This document shows positions 7,233 to 11,441 of a DNA stretch of 11,441 nt, one piece after another. The stretch spans positions 1 to 11,441 of the forward strand of contig CAJUIO010000105.1 in NCBI GenBank assembly GCA_910586025.1, in the 5' to 3' direction. Under the pieces are notes generated by a model. That model searched no databases. It worked only from the letters and a program-made list of their open reading frames with translations, and had not been told where the DNA came from. This DNA comes from an uncultured Lachnospiraceae bacterium. GTDB lineage: Bacteria > Bacillota > Clostridia > Lachnospirales > Lachnospiraceae. Both the position numbers and the translations under genes were made by a program. The first letter of the stretch is position 1. Every line of letters begins with the position of its first letter.

Positions 7233-8327
7233 CTACTGTCCGCCGTCCTCGTTTGCAGGTTCGGATACGGGCTCGTCTACAGACGCAGAACCGCCGCCTG
7301 CGCTTCCCGCTCTCTGAGAGCCTGCGCTTCCCGTCCCCGCCGTCTCACGGCTTGCTTCCCCGCCAAAATCCGCAAAGGACTCCAGCGGCAGCATGGTCTG
7401 GGTGCTTCCGTCGCTCTTTTCGATAATCACCTTCATATCCGGCAGAATTTCTTCCATGGTCTCATAAAACATTCTCTGCTTGGTGATCAGCGGGTACTTC
7501 TGAAATTCCGAATACAGCTCGTTGAGCCTTGCGGTCTGTCCCTTGGCCTCGTTGATTCTCTCCTCCGCCTGGGCCTCGGCCGTCCTCAGCGTCTCGTCCG
7601 CAAGAGCTCTTGCCGCCGGAATATCCTCATTGCGCTTCTGGTTCGCCTTATTGATAGAGGTTTCCTTTCCCTGCTTGGCGTTCTCCACGTTCTTGAAGGC
7701 ATCAACCACCTCGCTGGTGGGCGGCTCCGCATCCTGTATGGTGATATTTACCAGCTGGATCCCGATATCCTCGGCCTCCAGCCTGTTCGTAATCTTTTCC
7801 TTGATGGAGGCCTGAATCTCATTCTTTCCCGTGGTAATAACGCTGTCCACATCATAAAGGCCTATGGTGTCTCTGATATAACTCTGTGTCAGATTCTTCA
7901 GGATATCAACGGGACTCTCCGAGGCATACAGGTACTTCGTCGGATCCGTCACCCGGTACTCCGCGTAAAAATCCACATTGACGAAATTGTAATCCCTGGT
8001 GATCATGAAGGATTCCCAGTCCCTGGTTTCCCCTGTGGCGGGATCAAACCCCAGGAAAAATCCGTTGATGGTCTTGGGAACCTTGTTCAACGCCTGAATA
8101 TAGGGAATCTTGATGTGAATCCCCGGCTCCTCCACCACACTCGGCACGCCGAAGGTGGTAATCACCGCATACTCATTTTCCTTGAGCGAATAAATACTTC
8201 CAAGCAGAAGATAGACCGCAGCCACAAGAATCACGATTCCCGCCGCTCCCTTTCCGATCTTCGGCCCCAGGTTTCCGGGGCTTCCCTCCGCCTGGTCATA
8301 CACGTTTTTGTCTTTTTTTCTGAACAT
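7233..8327 (-). CDS. hflK: HflK-like SPFH/band-7 membrane protein
   Basis: Partner of HflC in a membrane complex expected to modulate FtsH-type proteolysis. The 364-residue protein has a short polar N-terminus (1-27, with SPGNLGPKIG), one membrane anchor at about 29-47, and a band-7 domain beginning at SLKENEYAVITTFG (47-60) that includes the HflK-like EPGIHIKIPYIQ (67-78). A long charged helix follows (about 225-285), then MKVIIEKSDGSTQTMLPLE. The last 45 or so residues are a low-complexity tail rich in Gly, Ser, Ala and Glu. The start at 8327 has a strong AAGGAGGT. A second purine-rich stretch, GGGAGGAG (8359-8352), lies further upstream without a start codon. It is first in the hflK-hflC operon, behind the promoter at 8392-8420. 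HflK rather than HflC is chosen by gene order and the longer form. Confidence 0.85.
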   Translation of the reverse strand: MFRKKDKNVYDQAEGSPGNLGPKIGKGAAGIVILVAAVYLLLGSIYSLKENEYAVITTFGVPSVVEEPGIHIKIPYIQALNKVPKTINGFFLGFDPATGETRDWESFMITRDYNFVNVDFYAEYRVTDPTKYLYASESPVDILKNLTQSYIRDTIGLYDVDSVITTGKNEIQASIKEKITNRLEAEDIGIQLVNITIQDAEPPTSEVVDAFKNVENAKQGKETSINKANQKRNEDIPAARALADETLRTAEAQAEERINEAKGQTARLNELYSEFQKYPLITKQRMFYETMEEILPDMKVIIEKSDGSTQTMLPLESFADFGGEASRETAGTGSAGSQRAGSAGGGSASVDEPVSEPANEDGGQ

Positions 8328-8375
8328 AGCTTACCTCCTTGGCCTTTTTGTTCTCCTCCCTCTCCAAAAGCCTCA

Positions 8376-8465
8376 AACCGGCTCTTTTATCATCATATCA
8401 CACTATACGCCGAATGTCAGTCAGTATATTTAGCCGGAAACCCACATATATTTCCATAACCGGCT
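8376..8465. repeat. AACCGGCT repeats flanking the hflK promoter
   Basis: AACCGGCT occurs at 8376-8383 and again at 8458-8465 on the plus strand, with the inverted core AGCCGG at 8432-8437. The last two form an inverted repeat with a 22-base loop between the hflK promoter and the divergent M23 gene; an alternative GGAAA/TTTCC pairing (8436-8440 with 8451-8455) lies within it. It could be an operator shared by the divergent genes or an RNA hairpin in the M23 leader. No regulator can be named. Confidence 0.35.
8392..8420 (-). promoter_or_regulatory. Promoter of hflK-hflC
   Basis: On the minus strand CTGACA (8420-8415; five of six consensus bases), a 17-base spacer, and TATGAT (8397-8392; five of six) preceded by TG at the extended -10 position. 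The start point near 8385 gives a leader of about 58 bases before the hflK ATG. Confidence 0.65.
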
Positions 8466-8487
8466 TTGATGAAAAGGCGCACCTTGT

Positions 8488-9162
8488 ATGAAAAAAATGA
8501 ATTCTGTCCGTTTTCTCCTGACTGCCATCCTGCTGTGCGCTGTCTTTATCCATTTTATCCTGCACCGTCTTCTGCCCGATACCTCCGGGAACATGGCCGA
8601 CCCTCCGCTCTCTTCCGGACTCTCTCCGGAATCGGCCATCGAGGTGGTGTCCGGAAGCGACGGGAACTACATCAAATGGGTGGATTTCAAGGTCACAAGT
8701 GAAGCTCTCTCGAAAGCCTACAATCTGGATGTTGAGAGCTACGACAAAGAAATCCGCCTTAACTGGATTGAGCTTCTCGCCTATGCGGGGGCAAAATGCG
8801 GGGGTTCCTTTGATAAAAGCTCCCTCTCCCTTCTCGACAAGCTTGCCGCAGAGCTCGCCTCGGGAGAAACGACCATGGAAAAGCTGACGCAGGATATGGA
8901 CTATTACGAATATTATTACGAAGCTTATGAAGCCGTGCTGGGCGGCATGGTAGGGGAATACGAGATTGAACAGGACGACGGCGCAGGGGGAAAGGTCTGG
9001 AAAAAGGTTTATGGACTGAAGGCCTTCTCTCCGATCGCAAAAGGCTTTGAATACAATGATTATGACGATTTCGGCTCCTCCCGCAGCTACGGCTACCGCA
9101 GGCCGCATCTTGGCCATGATATGATGGGGCAGATCGGCACACCCATCAGAATAATATGCTGA
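8488..9162 (+). CDS. Membrane-anchored M23-type metallopeptidase, truncated in its catalytic domain
   Basis: M23 (LytM-type) zinc peptidases cut peptidoglycan cross-bridges outside the membrane. This 224-residue product has a hydrophobic anchor at about 7-28, then an acidic Tyr-rich helical region (about 60-160, including DYYEYYYEAYEAV), then FSPIAKGFEYNDYDDFGSSRSYGYRRPHLGHD, the beginning of an M23 domain. HLGHD (207-211) is the HxxxD motif carrying the first two zinc ligands, His207 and Asp211. After GQIGTPI (214-220) the frame runs into four unrelated residues (RIIC) and a stop. The rest of the domain, including the second HxH motif, is absent, so it should be inactive as a peptidase. The ribosome binding site (GAAAAGG) is weak. 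It is the only plus-strand gene, divergent from hflK, and ends two bases from the endolysin stop. The M23 call rests on the motif and my memory of related proteins. Confidence 0.75.
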   Translation: MKKMNSVRFLLTAILLCAVFIHFILHRLLPDTSGNMADPPLSSGLSPESAIEVVSGSDGNYIKWVDFKVTSEALSKAYNLDVESYDKEIRLNWIELLAYAGAKCGGSFDKSSLSLLDKLAAELASGETTMEKLTQDMDYYEYYYEAYEAVLGGMVGEYEIEQDDGAGGKVWKKVYGLKAFSPIAKGFEYNDYDDFGSSRSYGYRRPHLGHDMMGQIGTPIRIIC

Positions 9163-9164
9163 AC
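9148..9164. other. Probable prophage attachment junction inside the M23 gene
   Basis: Similarity to M23 proteins ends at Ile220 (codon 9145-9147), and the prophage endolysin stop codon is at 9167-9165, so the host-phage joint should lie in or just before this interval. The exact core cannot be fixed with only one end of the element visible. Insertion in the middle of a coding sequence is more typical of large serine integrases than of tyrosine integrases aimed at tRNA genes (family knowledge). Confidence 0.55.
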
Positions 9165-10364
9165 TTAAATTTCTACCTTATATTTATTGACCAAGGAAAC
9201 AATTCCCATTTTCTTAAGCCTTTCCTGCAGTCTGCGGGCATTATTTAGGCTCGTATAGGCTCCGGCCTGCACGATCCACAAATACCCCTCCGGTGCGATC
9301 TGCTCCGGCTCGAATTCATCATACCCCTGCAAGCCATACTTTTCAATGTAATTGATCAATGTCTCTGCATAAGATTGCGATGTCGCATATCCGCACTGCC
9401 GCAGATATTGACAGATAAGGATATATTCCCTACATCCGATCACCGGTCCGTATCTCAGTGTCCTGCCGCCGTCCGTGCTCCTGGTTGCAATGTACTCATT
9501 GTGATCAAGGATGGACTGCTCCCAGCTGTCATATGCCCGCCAGAGCTCGTCTTTGTCTATGCGGTAAGTTCCGTCCGGCAGCTGCTCCGTGGCATCCTTC
9601 ACGTAACTCCGTCCGGTCCAGCCATTCAGCTTGATGCCAAAAAGCGCATTGGCGTTCCGCGCAAGCTCTGAGGTTCCCGCTGCGCTTTCTATGGCCGCCT
9701 GAGCGACCACCACGCTGGGAAGCATGACATGGTTCTCCTGCCAGTCCTTCCGGGCAATGCCTCCTACAAAGTCATGGAACTCTTCCCTTGTGAGATTATG
9801 GTTCTCAGCTGACGAAATCGGCACTGATGGAAGAACGGCTTCTTTATAAATGCCTTTGTAGATAGCTCTTGCAACCTCTTCCGCTCCGCCTGCTGCCTGG
9901 TAGATATCTATGTCCTGCCGATTGTCACAGAAGCAGACCTCGATCAGCATGGATTTCGCTTTGGTCTTCCGGATCACGTACAGGCCGGTGCCGGCTTTTA
10001 CTCCCCGGTTTGTAAATCCCAGGTGCTCCAGGTTTGCGCATACATCCAGGGCATCCTGATACTGTCTGCCCTCATAGGTATAAACTTCCACACCGTGGCC
10101 CGTATGGGAGGGCGAAGCATTAAAGTGGATGCTGATAAACCAGTCCAGGTCCTGCCTGTTGGCAAGCGCCACAGCAGCGGCTAAATACTCCTGCTGTGTG
10201 TTTGACTGATCGACTGTACAGTCGATCACAGTAACGCCTGCTGACCGGAGCAGGGCCATGAGGGCCCGCCCCACCAGTCTGGTGTGCTCGCTTTCCTTGA
10301 TGATTCCAACAGCGCCATAACCTGCACCACTGACCGTATGGCCGCAGTTAATCCCTACTGTCAT
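9165..10364 (-). CDS. Phage endolysin: amidase plus glucosaminidase with a SPOR-like tail
   Basis: Degrades host peptidoglycan at lysis. The 399 residues show three parts. Residues 1-175 are an N-acetylmuramoyl-L-alanine amidase (Amidase_3) with the zinc and catalytic residues His9 (INCGHT), Glu24, His80 (SIHFNAS) and Glu142 (LIEVCF). Residues 190-345 are a glucosaminidase-type domain with the catalytic glutamate Glu226 in AAIESAAGTSELA, followed by NALFGIKLNGWTG. Residues 361-399 (YLWIVQAGAYTSLNNARRLQERLKKMG) match the first half of a SPOR cell-wall-binding domain, which normally spans about 70 residues. There is no signal peptide, so export depends on the holin. The ATG is two bases after the holin stop with AGGGAG inside the holin gene, indicating translational coupling. 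The 3' end lies at the attachment junction, so the short SPOR part may be natural or caused by integration. Confidence 0.88.
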   Translation of the reverse strand: MTVGINCGHTVSGAGYGAVGIIKESEHTRLVGRALMALLRSAGVTVIDCTVDQSNTQQEYLAAAVALANRQDLDWFISIHFNASPSHTGHGVEVYTYEGRQYQDALDVCANLEHLGFTNRGVKAGTGLYVIRKTKAKSMLIEVCFCDNRQDIDIYQAAGGAEEVARAIYKGIYKEAVLPSVPISSAENHNLTREEFHDFVGGIARKDWQENHVMLPSVVVAQAAIESAAGTSELARNANALFGIKLNGWTGRSYVKDATEQLPDGTYRIDKDELWRAYDSWEQSILDHNEYIATRSTDGGRTLRYGPVIGCREYILICQYLRQCGYATSQSYAETLINYIEKYGLQGYDEFEPEQIAPEGYLWIVQAGAYTSLNNARRLQERLKKMGIVSLVNKYKVEI

Positions 10365-10366
10365 GA

Positions 10367-10855
10367 TCAGTCTCCCTTCTGTTCAATCTTGTTTTTCAGA
10401 ACCGCTATGTACTGCCTCAGACTGTCTGGCACCGGAGCTCCCATCCGGCCCGCATTCTCAATAATAGATAAGGCTTCGTTCAACAAATACCACACGGCCA
10501 CCATAATGCCAAAAAAGGCTTTCAATTCAATTTCCATTCCAATCTCGGATGCCACACGAAGAATAGTATAATCTACCATCATAGCCACGGCGATCACGCA
10601 CAGATATCCGACCTTCTTAATGATACCTTTCGCTCCTTTTCTGGAATTCCATCCGTATTCCGGGTTGTCCGGATGGTCAATGGCCTCGCTCTTGCTTGCC
10701 AGCATGCCAGTTATGTAATCAATGGCCATTGCTGCCGCTAGGATGATGATCACATACAGCAGCACCCCCATTCTGGCAAAAAGCCATGCCATTACTCCTG
10801 ACGTGATTCCTGCCACTCCGGCTGTCACTGCTTTTACTACATTTGCATTTTCCAT
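10367..10855 (-). CDS. Phage holin (toxin secretion/phage lysis holin family)
   Basis: Small membrane protein that makes holes at the end of the lytic cycle and lets the endolysin reach the wall. The 162 residues have hydrophobic segments at about 12-50 (GVMAWLFARMGVLLYVIIILAAAMAIDYITGML; perhaps two helices), about 82-100 (VGYLCVIAVAMMVDYTILRVA) and about 112-128 (KAFFGIMVAVWYLLNEALSII). The soluble loop NPEYGWNSRKGAKGIIKKVGYL and the order of segments are typical of the Phage_holin_4_1 family (BhlA/TcdE-like). The charged C-terminus ends KNKIEQKGD. The start at 10855 has AAGGAGAAAG upstream. It lies directly before the endolysin (stop and start separated by two bases), which supports the lysis role. 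Confidence 0.88.
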   Translation of the reverse strand: MENANVVKAVTAGVAGITSGVMAWLFARMGVLLYVIIILAAAMAIDYITGMLASKSEAIDHPDNPEYGWNSRKGAKGIIKKVGYLCVIAVAMMVDYTILRVASEIGMEIELKAFFGIMVAVWYLLNEALSIIENAGRMGAPVPDSLRQYIAVLKNKIEQKGD

Positions 10856-10874
10856 GATCTCTTTCTCCTTCTTC

Positions 10875-10988
10875 TTATTCCACCGTCTGCCGGTTCAGCC
10901 ATTCCCATGTCTTCTGTCTCCACAACTTGGGAACCTCTTCCAGTACCATCGTTTCATTCATGATCTTAATCCCGTAAAACCTTGCCAT
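10875..10988 (-). CDS. 37-residue phage protein of unknown function (XkdX-like position)
   Basis: The frame reads MARFYGIKIMNETMVLEEVPKLWRQKTWEWLNRQTVE when its two halves are joined (start MARFYGIKIMNETMVLEEVP, end KLWRQKTWEWLNRQTVE). It is too short for most gene finders, but the evidence for translation is good. GGAGGTGA lies close upstream, and its ATG overlaps the TGA of the preceding gene (TGATG), a coupling arrangement. The sequence is Trp- and Lys/Arg-rich with an amphipathic LEEVPKLWRQK segment. Small proteins of the XkdX kind sit at this spot, between tail genes and the holin, in many Firmicute prophages; their role is not known. The match is by position and general character, not by a firm sequence signature. 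Confidence 0.7.
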   Translation of the reverse strand: MARFYGIKIMNETMVLEEVPKLWRQKTWEWLNRQTVE

Positions 10989-11374
10989 CAACCTTCACCT
11001 CCCGCCATCTCACTAACTACGGCTCCTAGATCCCCGACTGCCCCGTCCAGAACCTCATGTCCTTCTTCCAATGCCGCCACTCTTTCCAGAAGTTTTTCTG
11101 TCTCTGTCTTTTCCCTGATATTCCAAACCGTGTCGAGGGAACCATCATTCCTTAAAACAGAAGTCTCCGATTCCAGAATCATATCCTGGTACCCCGCCGT
11201 CACGACATCATCTGTCATAACCTGTATGGTTTTTAAATTACCTACGGTAAGCCTGTCCCAATCAGCTCCCATCGCCTCCCTGTCGGCATAATGAACCTTT
11301 ATATTGCCTAGGGCAGAACCTTCCTGTAACAGAATCTCTGTGCCGTCTACCAGAACTAATCTTGATATATTCAT
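10988..11374 (-). CDS. Phage tail-region protein of unknown function
   Basis: A 128-residue protein I do not recognise at family level. The N-terminal 80 residues look beta-rich (MNISRLVLVDGTEILLQEGS, then KVHYADREAMGADWDRLTVGNLKTIQVM). Residues about 86-122 (REKTETEKLLERVAALEEGHEVLDGAVGDLGAVVSEM) have leucine/valine heptads that suggest a coiled coil, as in small tail or baseplate accessory proteins. The end is Gly-rich (AGGEG). The start at 11374 has GAAGGTGA upstream. The stop overlaps the start of the 37-residue gene. Its place before that gene and the holin suggests a tail or baseplate-associated role (inference). The remaining 67 bases to the window edge hold stops in all three minus frames, and the upstream tail gene probably ends there, though I cannot say in which frame. 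Confidence 0.7.
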   Translation of the reverse strand: MNISRLVLVDGTEILLQEGSALGNIKVHYADREAMGADWDRLTVGNLKTIQVMTDDVVTAGYQDMILESETSVLRNDGSLDTVWNIREKTETEKLLERVAALEEGHEVLDGAVGDLGAVVSEMAGGEG

Positions 11375-11441
11375 TTTTCACCTTCTTTCTCCGGTCTTTA
11401 GCACCAGCCTTGATACTTTTACTTAGAAAAATAGCGATTTA

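Larger units (their letters stand above)
9148..11441. mobile_element. Prophage end with tail-region and lysis genes (continues past window)
   Basis: Four closely packed minus-strand genes read tail-region protein, small protein, holin, endolysin, the usual late-gene order of clostridial Siphoviridae-like or Myoviridae-like prophages. The lysis genes sit against the interrupted host gene, as expected when the lysis module lies beside attP opposite the integrase. The integrase, head genes and far attachment site are outside the window, so completeness cannot be judged. Confidence 0.8.

Noticed and set aside
8425..8430. TATATT as a -10 for the M23 gene
   Set aside because: No acceptable -35 lies 16-18 bases upstream, so a promoter is not supported.
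7065..8459. Open 464-codon plus-strand frame opposite hflC and hflK
   Set aside because: It is the antisense shadow of two band-7 genes; its composition (Arg, Leu, His rich) is typical of reversed coding sequence.
8398..9117. 239-codon minus-strand frame opposite the M23 fragment
   Set aside because: The plus strand encodes a membrane anchor and the HLGHD motif of M23 peptidases, whereas the minus frame has no family signature and would overlap the hflK promoter.
9148..11441. Phage-inducible satellite or defence island in place of a prophage end
   Set aside because: The visible genes are ordinary tail and lysis genes; no defence, toxin or satellite signature is present in this part.

Overview
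The window looks like the chromosome of a butyrate-forming Firmicute, most likely a Lachnospiraceae-type Clostridium relative. The reasons are the complete acetyl-CoA to butyryl-CoA gene set in the order thl-crt-hbd-bcd-etfB-etfA, strong GGAGG-type ribosome binding sites, consensus sigma-A-like promoters and clostridial-style phage lysis genes. Species cannot be named from this sequence alone. Apart from one gene, everything runs on the minus strand. There is no gene-free stretch longer than about 160 bases, and no rRNA, tRNA or CRISPR array was seen.

Region 1 (1-6216, minus) is the central butyrate pathway. Thiolase joins two acetyl-CoA, Hbd reduces acetoacetyl-CoA, crotonase dehydrates 3-hydroxybutyryl-CoA, and Bcd with EtfB/EtfA reduces crotonyl-CoA to butyryl-CoA, probably by flavin-based electron bifurcation that also reduces ferredoxin. 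etfA is cut by the left window edge just before its end. A promoter with an extended -10 and an adjacent Rex-like palindrome precedes thl. A second promoter with fully consensus hexamers lies between crt and hbd, so hbd-bcd-etfBA may form its own transcription unit. A bulged stem-loop lies between thl and crt. The final butyrate-releasing enzyme (butyryl-CoA:acetate CoA-transferase or Ptb/Buk) is not in the window.

Region 2 (6236-8420, minus) is an hflK-hflC pair encoding membrane-anchored SPFH/band-7 proteins, with its own promoter upstream of hflK and a possible weak terminator after hflC.

Region 3 (8488-9162, plus) is a membrane-anchored M23-type peptidase gene that stops abruptly just after the first zinc-ligand motif (HxxxD). 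The rest of the catalytic domain is missing.

Region 4 (about 9148-11441, minus) is the end of a prophage: a short tail-region protein, a 37-residue protein, a phage holin and a multi-domain endolysin, tightly packed and translationally coupled. The endolysin stop lies two bases from the stop of the broken M23 gene. The simplest reading is that a prophage integrated inside the M23 gene and that its lysis-module end abuts the attachment site. The integrase and the missing M23 3' half would then lie to the right, beyond the window.
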